A stretch of 64,000 bases of DNA from Ariolimax columbianus (lineage: Eukaryota; Mollusca; Gastropoda; Stylommatophora; Arionidae), in NCBI GenBank assembly GCA_036924085.1, contig JAVGWX010000014.1, positions 40,729,556-40,793,555 on the forward strand. Reading direction: 5' to 3'. This document shows, one piece after another, positions 20,855 to 31,814 of this stretch. The position numbers and the translations under genes were made by a program. Under the pieces are notes generated by a model. The model had not been told where the DNA came from. It worked only from the letters and a program-made list of their open reading frames with translations, and did no database searches. Positions within the stretch are counted from its first letter, which is position 1. Each line of letters starts with the position of its first letter.

Positions 20855-21060
20855 GTTATGTCTAGTATCTTCAGTCCACTTATGTCGTTAGACGTCGTGG
20901 GGAGGTGTGACCTCCTTTGTTTCATATGTTTTTGGCAGGCGAAAATCCGCTGGTGATTTGGCAAGTCAATCCTAGTATGTTACCAACCGGCCCCTGAAAT
21001 ACGATCTTCTATTTTTGGGACTGGTTGTGGTTCTTAATTTTTAGTCGACGTGTACTTCTA
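20855..21060 (+). repeat. Dispersed repeat D, copy 1
   Basis: About 190 bp shared with 39645-39835: GTGGGGAGGTGTGACCTCCT, GTTTTTGGCAGGC, a GGCAAGTCAATCC-type block, CCCCTGAAATA and TATTTTTGGGACTGGT. Origin unknown; no ORF and no tRNA-like head. Confidence 0.7.
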
Positions 21061-21179
21061 CAGTGGGGGATGCCCTTGTGCAGGTCCCAGTTCTAGTATG
21101 AGCTGGATGTAGCCGGGAGAAGGGTTTCCTGCTTAGCGGACTAGGCTCGAGCGGCTTAATACTTAGCTGCATTAGGACA

Positions 21180-21500
21180 AGCGCTTACAGAGAGTGGTTA
21201 ACCGATGTGCTAGTTCATCTTAATAGACTCAAACACTAGAGCAAAGTAGACCCGCATCCTGTTAGGTGCCATCAATGCTGCTCTAAACAAACCGCCTGAC
21301 CATGGCCGGTGTTATGCCATGTCACACAGGTAGTCGCATCTTACGACATGCTCTCTGTTCAGGGGCGGTGCTATTATTGTCATACATAAAGATCCCGGCA
21401 GACCACTGGGACTTGTGGTTGTGGAAGCGTAAATAATTAGAGCAAGGTAGACCCGCAACTTGTCAGGCGCCATCTATGCCGCTCCGCTAACTACATAACC
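21180..21500. repeat. Dispersed repeat E, two partial copies
   Basis: Landmarks CTAGTTCATCTTAATAGACT, AGCAAAGTAGACCCGCATCC and GCCATCAATGCTGCTC, with a second shorter unit at 21437-21485 (AGCAAGGTAGACCCGCAACT). Related copies lie at 61.1 kb and, inverted, at 51.5 kb. Confidence 0.65.
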
Positions 21501-21649
21501 AAGGCCTGATGTTAAAGCTACACAGTCCCCTTTTTGGGACATATTCTGTGTTGGACGAGAATCTCTAGAATAATTTGAGTAGATTTTTAACTTGAGAGTT
21601 TTCCCGGGCAGCGGCTGTTAAGCCTACTCTTTTCAATGTCCAACTACCA

Positions 21650-21815
21650 AGTGATTTTTAACGTCCGCGCCACCGCACACGGGTGCCTGATCTCGCTAAT
21701 CAGAGATTTAACCGGATGATTCACGTGAAAAAAATCCCGGTTACCACTCTGATTTGAACCGGCGACCTCCAGCACCCGAGACGAACACCTTCCTCGGGAC
21801 CACTGGGTCCCCCCT
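21650..21815 (-). repeat. tRNA-like SINE remnant (third head type)
   Basis: On the - strand: ACCCAGTGGTCCCGAGGAAG (A-box-like, Leu/Ser-tRNA style) and then CGCCGGTTCAAATCAGAG (B-box-like), followed by non-tRNA sequence. Not a gene, since the acceptor stem does not pair. Confidence 0.55.
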
Positions 21816-22023
21816 TGAGATAATTAAGCGTCTTAAAACTGCAGATTGTAATTGTGTATGTTCGTTGTTCTGAATTTATGGATACGACTTACAATCAAGG
21901 GCGTCTTAGAATCGAAGAAATGCAAAATAAATGTATCAATGAAAGCTTTAGCAATGTGATTGTGTACAGACTAGAAACATGCGTAGTTTCGATAATATTT
22001 AATCAGACATATTAAACCTCATG

Positions 22024-22376
22024 TGAGGATCAAGATGCTAGCAGTGCATGAGCTGCAGTGGTCAGCGACCCATAGCTGACTGCTAGCGTCAGGGCCAGCG
22101 AACAAGAGCTGCCAAGACCCTTCTACACCTCCACACGGTGATCCTGGATAACAGGCTGCAGCAGGGCAGACTGGCTAAGCAGAAGGGATCGAATAGGGAA
22201 TGCTAACCCGGTATTCAAAAAATGCTTGCTGAAGTCGGATGTGTTGGACCGAAAGGTGCAAATATTGCAGTCAAGCTGTAAACTACGACACAACGCATTC
22301 CGTTCTCTGGACTACATTCTGCTACTTAAGCCCTTTCAGTGTTTGGTAGTGGGAGATTGAGAACGAACGAAGCCAA
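22024..22376 (+). repeat. Retroposon A, full-length copy with target-site duplication
   Basis: From GGATCAAGATGCTAGCAG to GAACGAACGAAGCCAAGCC. CTCATGTG flanks both sides (left at about 22018, right at about 22384). About 90% like the copy at 8.4 kb. Confidence 0.88.
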
Positions 22377-22434
22377 GCCAAATCTCATGTGTACGTGATT
22401 GTGTTGCAATGAAATCAAAGCGAGAGACAACGGT

Positions 22435-23065
22435 TGTTTACGAAGGCCCACAGTGAGTAAGTTACTCTTTGGTGCGCCCTGAAAAGGACGTTATGTGGTG
22501 GGTTGCAGTAGCTTTCCTCACAACCCGAGCGTTCTGATGAAGGCGGAGTCCTCCAGTTGGTTGTGCTATGCTTGGCTTCATCTGCATGTCACTCACTACT
22601 ACGGGGAGCACGTTGATCCCTCATTTCGTTTGCCAGGCAGCCATGAAAACAGCCCGTTTTCAGGAAGGACTACTAGGAAGCCGAGGTGAGAGTCTTGGCC
22701 ACCCTGACCCTGACTAGCATGTCTGATCAGTATATTTTGCCAGACCCTGACTAGCATGTCTGATCAGTATATTTTGCCTGACCCTGACTAGCATGTCTGA
22801 TCAGTATATTTTGCCTGACCCTGACTAACATGTCTGATCAGTATATTTTGCCAGACCCTGACTAACATGTCTGATCAGTATATTTTGCCTGACCCTGACT
22901 AACATGTCTGATCAGTACATTTTGCCAGACCCTGACTAACATGTATGATCAGTATATTTTGCCTGACCCTGACTAACATGTATGATCAGTATATTTTGCC
23001 TGACCCTGACTAATATGTCTGATCAGTATATTTTGCCTGACCAGACGTTAGTCTTCCTCCCCAGA
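22435..23065 (+). mobile_element. Repeat B, most complete copy with 37-bp core
   Basis: A 5' module (22440-22690) with GCAGTAGCTTTCCTCAC, TCACTCACTACTAC and AACAGCCCGTTTTCAGGA; a core of about nine 37-bp units (CTGATCAGTATATTTTGCC, TGACCCTGACTAACATG; exact 37-bp period from 22724); and a short 3' end GACCAGACGTTAGTCTTCCT. The copy at 57.5 kb has the same ends but only one to two core units, so the core varies in length. Confidence 0.75.
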
Positions 23066-23291
23066 GACACCGATATATGCATAGTGAGAAAAAGATGTGC
23101 TAATTCTGGCAATAAACTCCAACAGATGAATGAGCTTTGTTTATCATAGCCTAGTTTGTTTGTCTTGTGTGCGTTTGTAACTGTCAGTATGACGTTGTGT
23201 GCTTGACTTTATATATTTTTTGTCAGCTCCAGCCAAAAACACATTCATATACTTGTATTTCTGTTTTGTTTTTATTTTTTAAAATAATGTA

Positions 23292-24005
23292 CGAGACGTT
23301 TTCAAATGAAGCCGGACCAAACTGCAACAAGTGAACATACTTACGATGCGTATGATGACGTCACTTCTGGTGTAAACAGCATATACCAACCGTCAAGTTT
23401 GCAAAATTTCATTATCCTCCGAAAGATAGTTTCCTCGGTAGACTGTTGAAAACATGGCGGGTGTGATACGGAATCCGTCCAGAGTTGATCAGCGAGCGGT
23501 GATTCGGTTTCTAACAGCTGAAGGATGATATTCATCGCAGAATGCTGGCAGTGTATGGTGACAAAAGTGTGTTGAAGACAACAGTGAAGAAATGAACAAC
23601 GATTTTTTTAAAGAAGGACGTGAGATAACGCAACAATTTGCGTCTGACCTGGTCTCGAAGATCGTAACTCACGTCCTTCTTTAAACATCCTTGTCCAGTT
23701 CTTCAATGTTGTCTTAGACCCACTGTGCCACCATACACCGCCTGCATTCTGCGATGAATGTCAACTGGTCGACATCCTTCAGCTGTTAGAAACGGAATCA
23801 CCGCTCGTTGATCAACTCTGGACGGATTACGTTTCTCACCAGCCATGTTTTCAACGGTCTGCTGAGGAAACTATGTGTCGGAGGATAATGAAGTTTTGCA
23901 AACTTGACGGTTGGTATATGCTGTTTACGCCAGAAGTGACGTCATCATGCGCATCGTACGTATGTTCACTTATTGCAATTTCCGGTTTACTTTGAACACG
24001 CCTCG
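23292..24005. mobile_element. Palindromic (snap-back) mariner-derived element
   Basis: TA dinucleotides at 23290-23291 and 24006-24007 bound a 714-bp unit whose left half (to about 23640) and right half are reverse complements, at roughly 88% by eye. Each half contains a mariner 5' end: the TIR (CGAGRCGT.TTCAAA), a leader with GATGACGTCACTTCTGG and the start of a transposase, R-V-D-Q-R-A-V-I-R-F-L-T and HRRMLAVYGDKS. These halves meet around a short loop of about 40 bp. The catalytic domain is absent on both arms. Stops interrupt each arm. The related single-arm element is at 32.36 kb. Confidence 0.88.
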
Positions 24006-24354
24006 TACTTTAGTCATATGTATGCATATTTCGGCAGCATGATATGGTCAGATGAACGCAGCTGTCCGGATAAGTCAAGATGGATCAGACTAGCTGTATC
24101 TGATATGCAAGACCTCCAACGTATATGAATTAACGGCAGGATCTTCCTTGGGGAAAAGGATGAACAAACATTATAAGTTTTTGAGATGTGGTGATATCGC
24201 AGGGCGCAAAGAGTGAGCTGGACAGAAAAAAAGAACAAATGAACAAGTGCTTAAAGATATAGGGTCACATAGACAATTAAATACGAGTATACAGAAAGGT
24301 ATACTGTCTTGACTTGGTTATAACCTGACACACGTAGACCTGTTATTGAAAATA

Positions 24355-24480
24355 CCAGAAGGCAAAATTAATGGGAACGGTGCAACGAGACGTCCAAGAA
24401 TCAATGACATCATACAGGCGTGTAAGAACATCGAGGTGCAGGCTTATACTGAGCTGTGAGTTGACAGTGGCGTGGCATGA
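24355..24480 (+). pseudogene. LINE C-terminal remnant
   Basis: Reads GKINGNGATRRPRINDIIQA and then CKNIEVQAYTEL, parallel to the LINE tail at 4.1 kb (GKDQGKRRRERPRF, CRDIKVQTFAE). Very short and followed by an array made from its next codons. Confidence 0.5.
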
Positions 24481-24825
24481 TCAGAAGACTTCAATACCAG
24501 TCTTCAGACTGGCTCACAGAGGACACAGTGGTGTGACATGATCAGAAGACTTCAACACCAATCTCCAGACTGACTAACAGAGGACACAGTGGTGTGACAT
24601 GATCAGAAGACTTCAACACCAATCTCCAGACTGACTAACAGAGGACACAGTGGTGTGACATGATCAGAAGACTTCAACACCAATCTCCAGACTGACTAAC
24701 AGAGGACACAGTGGTGTGACATGATCAGAAGACTTCAACACCAATCTCCAGACTGACTAACAGAAGACACAGTGGCGTGACATGGTCAGAAAACTTCAAC
24801 ACCAGTCTCCAGAATAACATTATGA
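24470..24825. repeat. Minisatellite, 61 bp x about 5.5, LINE-tail derived
   Basis: Period 61 (TCAGAAGACTTCAACACC at 24481, 24542...), with ACAGAGGACACAGTGGTGTG. The unit continues the LINE ending (E-D-T-V-x-x-H-D) just upstream. Same design as the 67-bp arrays, but a different subfamily. Confidence 0.85.
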
Positions 24826-24835
24826 TAAGGAAGTA

Positions 24836-25195
24836 CTTCTTCTTCTTCTTCGTTCGTTCTCAATTTCCCATTACCGAACCCTGAAAGGGCTTAAGTAGCA
24901 GAATGTAGTCCAGAGAACGGAATGCGTTGTGTCGTAGTTTACAGCTTGGCTGCGATATTTGCACCTTTCGGTCCAACACATCCGACTTCAGCAAGCATTT
25001 TTTGAGTACTGGGTTAGCATTCCCTCTTCGATCCCTTCTCCTTAGCCAGTCTGCCCTGCTGCAGCTTGTTATCCAGGATCACCGCGTGGAGGTGTAGAAG
25101 GGTCTTGGCAGCTATGGTTCGCTGGCCCTGATGCCAGCAGTCAGCTATGGGTCGCTGACCACTGCAGCTCATGCGCTGCTCAGCATCTTGATCCC
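24836..25195 (-). repeat. Retroposon A, full-length copy, minus strand
   Basis: Complete from the 5' end GGATCAAGATGCTGAGCAGC (near 25195) to GAACGAACGAAGAAGAAG (near 24836). Left flank ATAAGGAAG and right flank ATAAGGAGG form a likely target-site duplication. Confidence 0.87.
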
Positions 25196-25334
25196 ATAAG
25201 GAGGGACTAATACATGCCATTTCATGTTTCATGTCAAAACATCTCTTTCTAAGTATCAACTGGGAATTAACTCATCCTTAGGGTTTGTGAACATATTTAT
25301 TTTTGTAGTGTAAAACTGCCACTGGGAAGTACAG

Positions 25335-25336
<2 letters not shown>

Positions 25337-25421
<85 letters not shown>
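25337..25421. repeat. (TA)n microsatellite, about 85 bp
   Basis: Uninterrupted TA dinucleotides. Confidence 0.98.
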
Positions 25422-25425
<4 letters not shown>

Positions 25426-25634
25426 GGAATAGTTTATATGGAAAAACATGTATATTTAAATAAGAGAGCTTATCAAGCCAATATATCAGCTCTTCAACTT
25501 GGTAGAAAAGTTTGCAAGCCGATATATCGGCTCTGAGGAGCGAGTCAGTTAATCGACAATAATGACGTGTTTAGACACGGACATATGTAATTAAGCAAGC
25601 ACTTAATTTAGATTATCTGATTATATTTCTGCTG

Positions 25635-25735
25635 AGATACGACAGGCGGCAACAGACAGAGATGGATGGCGTGGGATTTTGGGAGTGTCTTCATGTGTGC
25701 CCCAACGACCTGATAGGTTACCGGATGAACAAGTT
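25635..25735 (+). pseudogene. RTE-like LINE 3' terminal scrap
   Basis: Encodes D-R-D-G-W-R-G-I-L-G-V-S-S-C-V-P-Q-R-P-D, matching the last codons of the RTE-like copy at 12.3 kb (D-G-E-R-W-R-G-I-V-G-V-S-S). No other part remains. Confidence 0.65.
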
Positions 25736-26189
25736 CTGTTGTCCATAATTCTTGGATTATACCATAGGCTACTAAGTAGTCACACCACATTTATTTCTTA
25801 GAATAAAAAGTAATATTTTCCATGAAAACTTTATTCTTCTGCATAACTTTTAAGCTATTTAAATTATCATAATTTTCGTTTCTTTGATGTGTCAGCTTGT
25901 TGAACTTTCTTTATTTCATGTTTTATTTTTCTGTAGTTGTTCAAAAATATGTTTGCCAGAGTTGGGATGATCCTCACCAAAACATATGCTGTTGAGCAAC
26001 CACAAGCTGTACAAACAGTTTTATCTTCCTTAAAGTAATTAATAAAGCTGGCAGTCACATTGTCTATTACAATTTCTTTGTGATTGGAGGCAGTCAGAAA
26101 CTTCTGTTCATAATCTGGCGAGATCAATGTCTGCACTGTAAGATAGGCTATCAGACTCACAATTGTTAATGACTGTGATGGAGACTTTC

Positions 26190-26497
26190 AACCGCCTCGG
26201 TCGAGCAAACGAGTGTGGTCAAGCCATCAAACGGTCGAGCAAACGAGTGTAGTCAAGCCATGAAACGGTCGAGCAAACGAGTGTAGTCAAGCCATGAAAC
26301 GGTCGAGCAAACGAGTGTAGTCAAGCCATGAAACGGTCGAGCAAACGAGTGTAGTCAAGCCATGAAACGGTCGAGCAAACGAGTGTAGTCAAGCCATGAA
26401 ACGGTCGAGCAAACGAGTGTAGTCAAGCCATGAAACGGTCGAGCAAACGAGTGTAGTCAAGCCATGAAACGGTCGAGCAAACGAGTCAAGCCATGAA
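26190..26497. repeat. Minisatellite, 34 bp x about 9
   Basis: Unit ACGGTCGAGCAAACGAGTGT plus AGTCAAGCCATGAA. Nearly identical copies, with the outermost ones diverged. It separates the possible C-terminal exon of the P-like gene from the rest. Confidence 0.95.
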
Positions 26498-26529
26498 ACA
26501 ATGGGAAAGTCAGGTTCAATCAAAAAAAA

Positions 26530-26800
26530 AAAGGCAAAACCGCCGTCCATCGTAGACGATGATGGTATAATTAATTTTTCTAGCGCTATTTTTAGTAAGG
26601 ATTAACTGCGCTACTTTGTATCCTCACCCTCTCGTCTCGTGCCGCCCGACCCCAGTGGCAAGTCAAGGACAAGACGACTAGGGGGCGACTACGATATGCA
26701 GAGCATTAAGCACCCGTGAAAAAGACGGCGAAGTCCAGAGTCGAACCCACACCACATGATCACGAGGTCGACGGCTTATCCACTTGGCCACAGAATCCCA
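26530..26800 (-). repeat. tRNA-derived SINE, second family
   Basis: On the - strand: TCTGTGGCCAAGTGGATAAG (good A box), then GTGTGGGTTCGACTCTGG (good B box), a body with GGGTGCTTAATGCTCTGC and GAGGGTGAGGATACAAAG, and an end near GCGGTTTTGCC followed by T (A on +). Different body from the three-copy SINE family. Confidence 0.8.
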
Positions 26801-26889
26801 GGTTCAGCATTTACAGTTAAATAGTTGTCCTGTTGCAGCAATTTACAGCAGGTAGAACACTTCAGTTTTCTAGACACTCTAAAATCAAT

Positions 26890-27138
26890 TTTTTTGTTTT
26901 TGTTTGTTTGTTTGTTTGTTGCTTTCGTCTTATTTTCTCTAATCCCCTGTGGTTTTTATTTTGCGCCTGTCGGCCCAGTGCATCCGACTTCAGCATGCAT
27001 TTTATGTAAGAGTCTGCTTCCTCCTGCATTTTCTAAGGGTTTGCTTCCCCGGGGTAACGGCCGGTGCTGTGATGGGGATCGAACCCAGCACCTTCTGGTT
27101 GTGAGCCGTGCCACTTAACCACTAGGCCACGCCGTCTC
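26890..27138 (-). repeat. tRNA-derived SINE, copy 2, with target-site duplication
   Basis: Same head (GTGGCCTAGTGGTTAAGTGG, GGGTTCGATCCCCATC) and body as the 9.0-kb copy, with an A/CAAA-rich tail. TCTAAAATCAA on the left and TCTAAAAGCAA on the right form an 11-bp duplication with one mismatch. Confidence 0.88.
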
Positions 27139-27606
27139 CCTTCTAAAAGCAATAAACTCACTTATGTATATTAATACTTCCACTGTTCCATCTGGAATAA
27201 GAATGTCACAATCTTCCACATTCACTATGAACCATGAATGACTGAACATGGGCTTACTAGGGATTGTATCTTTTATGGTCCTGTTAGTTACAGCCATGCT
27301 GAATACTGCTGACAGGTCAGAAATAAGAATTTCACCACAGCTTAATGAACACATGAATAGCACAGAATACATTTTCAATTTCTTCTCTGCTTCCAGAACC
27401 TGTTGTACTGAAACAAGATAGTTGGACCTTGACAGCTGTCTGTATTTACCAAATCTTGCCTCAGGATTATGTCTGCCATTTCCCTAATAAAAGATATTCA
27501 ATGCCTAAAGTGTTTGAGGGCATACTCAGACACCTGGATCAGTGCAGATACGGTGCGAGACAGCGCGTTGAAGGTTTCAGTAGTCAGTTTTCCACTTCCA
27601 CCATCA

Positions 27607-28212
27607 AGGAATTGCCAAACCTCCGCCACTTACCAAACCTCCGCCACTTACCAAACCTCCAGCCACTTACCAAACCTCTGCCACTTACCAAACCTCCACC
27701 ACTTACCAAACATCCAGCCACTTACCAAACCTCCACCACTTACCAAACCTCCAGCCACTTACCAAACCTCCAGCCACTTACCAAACCTCCGCCACTTACC
27801 AAACCTCCGCCCCTTACCAAACCTCCAACCACTTACCAAACATCCGCCCCTTACCAAACCTCCAACCACTTACCAAACCTCCGCCCCTTACCAAACCTCC
27901 AGCCACTTACCAAACCTCTGCCCCTTACCAAACCTTCGCCACTTACCAAACCTCCGCCCCTTACCAAACCTCCAGTCACTTACCAAACCTCCGCCCCTTA
28001 CCAAACCTCCAACCACTTACCAAACCTCCGCCCCTTACCAAACCTCCAGCCACTTACCAAACCTCCAGCCACTTACCAAACCTCCAGCCCCTTACCAAAC
28101 CTCCAGCCCCTTACCAAACCTCCAACCACTTACCAAACCTCCAGCCACTTACCAAACCTCCAACCACTTACCAAACCTCCAACCACTTACCAAACCTCCA
28201 GACACATACTAA
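27607..28212. repeat. Minisatellite, 20 bp x about 30, inside the P-like gene
   Basis: Unit CTTACCAAACCTCCAGCCAC with CGCC, AACC and CCCC variants. Three units are 60 bp, so each + frame repeats the same 20 residues (LPNL, LTKP, TYQTS) and long ORFs of 247 and 273 aa open in parallel. No start, splice or domain evidence supports a protein. Confidence 0.93.
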
Positions 28213-29924
28213 ACTGCTCCAGGTGCATCAATTACTCTGATCTTCATTAGGGACAGGTTGTACAAAAGGATTGCAGGTTTTGATGCCACTAAATTTACTT
28301 TTGACATTTACAATGTTCCACCATTGAAGTATCGGAGAGATGTAACTGGCAGTGTCATTCTGACCAGCTAGTCGCAGAGCTGCTACATTATAATTCAATA
28401 CACCTAGGGCAAGTGACACCTTTTATCTGTCAAGATTGGATGGGTAGAGCTGGTGCCAATTTAAGAGTTGTGTCTCTGTCTTGACAGTTCACAGATATTA
28501 GAATGAGCATTGTAGCTTTCAAACCTTGCGTGCCAGCATTTGCAGGATATAGTGGATGTAGTGGGCATGCAAATGTCTTGTCTGCATCCTGTAGATTTAG
28601 CCAGTTATGCCAAATACTTTTCAACAAATACACAGAGTCATGTAGTAGAAATATTGGCTTGCTGAGGATTGCCAAAGCTGTATTGGTCTGGCGCGCATAA
28701 CTTCATGTAAACCCTTCTATTAACTGCATTATTATCAGCAATGACAACTAGTACAGTAAATCCAGCAGACTGCACACACTGTATAGTTTTGGCCTTCAGA
28801 TCACCTGTTGTCATCTTTTTCTTTTGGATTAACCCTACTACTACCTCAGTGTAGTTGCTGAACATTGATGATATCATTAATACCTGCACAGTAGTGGCCT
28901 TTTCTTTTGCTTTGGAGGCTGTCCAAATCCGTTTTCCTCCTGTGTAGTTCAAAGCAGATTTCACATCAATTTCATCCATCTGATTTCATCCATCTTTCAT
29001 CTATCTCAATTGGAACTACTCTTTCTCTTGACGACAAGTTGCTGCATTTGGTCTGTAAATATTTGTCTATATCAAACTCAGATGATTTTGACATGGTGGG
29101 GATCAGGTTTTTTAAGCGTTGATGGTTGTAGAAGACGCAACAACAATGATTTTCATAAAAACTTATAGCAGGTGAGAGACTTGATATAAGCCATAAATGC
29201 GAAAGACTGGGTTCTGCTGCTATATTGTTTTCTGCAATCATGAGATCTCATCAACACCAGCTGCTCATCCAGAAACTGCAGATTTCGGTCTGTAAGATCA
29301 CTCTCTGTGTTATTTAAAGTAGACAATAAATTGATAGCCTGTACTAGATTCTAATGGGCTTTTGTGAGGTAGTCATCAACATTTTCTTCCACATCTTTGC
29401 ATAAACAATAACTTAACAAATTTTCTACCTGGAACCATCTCTCAATTTTTCCATTACAAGAAAGCCAATGTAATGACTTTGTATCAGCTGAGCCAGTCTT
29501 AATATAAATATTAAAAGACATATCTTGGACAATTTTGATACTGAGTGTTATGGCAGGTACTGTGTTGTTTTCTATATTTATTGTATAAAGCAGAACACAT
29601 TCATTGCTCAAGCCTGTGTCATGCCTCTGTCCTTTAAACTGTTGCTCTAATTTTATTTCATAACTGGTTTGCAGGGTCTTAAAATCTGATTCCAATCACT
29701 CTAAAACAGAGATGTCATATCTTTTTTGAATTTCATCGTTTATTAGGATCCTTGCGTTTCACAACAGGCTCTGTTGATAAATACGAAGGCAGACATGGGA
29801 ACACAGTAGGATATGCATCATGTATTAAATCCGTACGATGTTGTATAATGTGTTCTAAGCCAGCAGTATCTTTGAATTTGTCGAATCTAATTACGTCTTC
29901 CTTGTAAAAGTGTTTTATACGCAC

Positions 29925-30310
29925 TACACTATATTTGGTTGGAACCCTTGTGAAAGTGTTTTATACACACTACACTATATTTGGTTGGAACCCCTGTGAA
30001 AGTGTTTTATACACACTACACTAGGTTTGGTTGGAACCCTTGTGAAAGTGTTTTATACACACTACACTAGGTTTGGTTGGACCCCCTGTGAAAGTGTTTT
30101 GTACACACTACACTAGGTTTGGTTGGAACCCTTGTGAAAGTGTTTTATACACACTACACTAGGTTTGGTTGGAACCCTTGTGAAAGTGTTTTATACATAC
30201 TACACTAGGTGTGGTTGGAACCCTTGTGAAAGTGTTTTATACACACTACACTAGGTTTGGTTGGAACTCTTGTGAAAGTGTTTTATACACACTACACTAT
30301 GTTTTTGGCT
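29925..30310. repeat. Minisatellite, about 46 bp x 8, amplified THAP-domain coding sequence
   Basis: Units AAAGTGTTTTATACACAC and ACTAGGTTTGGTTGGAACCC. On the - strand the unit encodes P-T-K-x-S-V-V-x-I-K-H-F, the canonical second half of a THAP finger, and it sits exactly at that place in the P-like gene. The outermost left copy is the one in frame with the downstream protein. Confidence 0.88.
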
Positions 30311-30484
30311 GGAACCCATTCTTTACGAGGAATGTGTCAGATCCATTTTTCTCAAAGTGTTTGGCTGCGTGTTTCTGATTGAAATTGAAAGATTGTAGTA
30401 TATTCTTCGCCTTTGTAATTATATCTACATTCAGGCACAGAACACCGGTCAGGCAAATCTAATAATCCTTCGAATGAAAATGCA

Positions 30485-31810
30485 CATAAATCCTAGAAAA
30501 CTGCAAAAATGTATCACAAATAATAAAGACTTTGAAAATCAACGGTTCAAAGATGGCTACTTTCTGTGTCGGAAGTTCCAGCTCGGACGGGAATAGTGAC
30601 GTCACTGACCCAAGCAGCTAGGTCGTTACTAGAGCAGGCATTGGTTAAGAAATGTGGGTGATGTCATGAGTGGTGCGCACATTTTGTTAAAGTGAAGAAG
30701 GTTTGCACAGAGTCAGCATCACTCTCTAGTCCTGACCTGTTATGGTCTAGCAGCAAGACAGTGTGGATACGGTTAGTCATGGGTCCGGATGCAGAAGATT
30801 ATCAGGGCTTCATTCATAGCAAACTGTGTTCTTAGCATTCGTCAAGGCCTACAGGCCTTGTTTTTTTTTTCCCTTATGCCCCTCCGTAACAATAATAACA
30901 CATGTAAACTGTAATATTCAATAATCACACATAATACAACAATAATATACATACAAGCATTCACAGTAAGAAAACCATAACACAACACTACATCAGGCAA
31001 ACATGGTTCTATTTTACTGGCCAAGATAGCAATCAGCTCACATGATATGACTATGCCAAGTTGATGATAATCAACTCATAGACAGCAAACAAGATATGAA
31101 TAAGAAGAGGAAACAAATGAAAGAAGACAATTCCAGAACAATTTGATCATGTACATCCATGCAGCAGCTGATTCCAACCCTATCACACTTTCCAAGAACA
31201 GGCATGCATACCTGGCTTTATTAATCTCCACAGGTATTGTGATATTCTCAAAAGATTCATTTGTATTTATTAGAGTGTGACTTATTCTTCTGATGTTCTA
31301 AGCCTAAATGTTCTAATTTTGTTAACCGTATTTGCCCGCTTTCGTGTCATATCCTGACAATTCACGCAATATTTGAAACTTTGTCATTGTTATTATATTG
31401 AAAGTAGCAATAACATGACCAATAATGATGGAAGTTAAGAGCTCCATGATGGCATTTTTTAGGGGATCCTTGAAAAATATTGTATGTATTCAAATTTATT
31501 TCTGAAATTGAGATATCAAATTCACATCTTCAATAATGGTTTTCAAATTCAAACTGAAAAAGTTGTTATTTTACATTTTTTGAAATAATAAATGAATGCC
31601 ACAAGCCAGATTTGACCATCGTGCTCTAGATTTCTAAATTTTCCACTACTTTCCTTATCACTTACCAAATGAGCTATCCAGGTCATACCTTTTGGCAAGA
31701 TTATTTATTTTTGTGAGAAAAGTGTGTGGATATTTTTCATAGAATGCTAATAGTTACTTGAATTCTGGTATTCAATCAGGCAAGCTTGGCTTATGCCAGG
31801 TAGTCAAAAG
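30485..31810. other. Intergenic sequence, nothing recognised
   Basis: AT-rich, with no ORF above about 60 codons. It may include the 5' flank and TIR of the P-like element (30480-30850), but I could not find a matching inverted end. Confidence 0.4.
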
Positions 31811-31814
31811 CTGC

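Larger units (their letters stand above)
25860..30480 (-). pseudogene. P-element/THAP9-like transposase gene, broken
   Basis: Read right to left. THAP zinc finger start near 30444: C-S-V-P-E-C-R-Y-N-Y-K-G, then T-T-I-F-Q-F. Frameshift and stop, then H-I-P-R-K-E-W-V-P. After an array, PTKYSVVRIKHFYKEDVIRF and AYPTVFPCLPSYLS (end of a typical THAP region). Then a coiled middle (29695-29351); IPTMSKSSEFDIDKYL; RNase-H-like core with DEIDVKSALNYTGGK, FSNYTEVVVGLI and VIADNNAVNRRVYMKL (28980-28640), the expected two Asp-bearing strands; HDSVYLLKSIWHNWLN (GTP-binding insertion region in P transposases); LGVLNYNVAALRLAG and WWNIVNVKS (28420-28230). The 27.1-27.4 and 25.87-26.16 kb ORFs may be its C-terminus. 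At least five frame breaks, two SINEs and three arrays interrupt it. Confidence 0.75.

Noticed and set aside
26190..26497. Regular short repeats that might suggest a CRISPR array
   Set aside because: Units are contiguous 34-bp tandem repeats without distinct spacers, in a eukaryotic genome.
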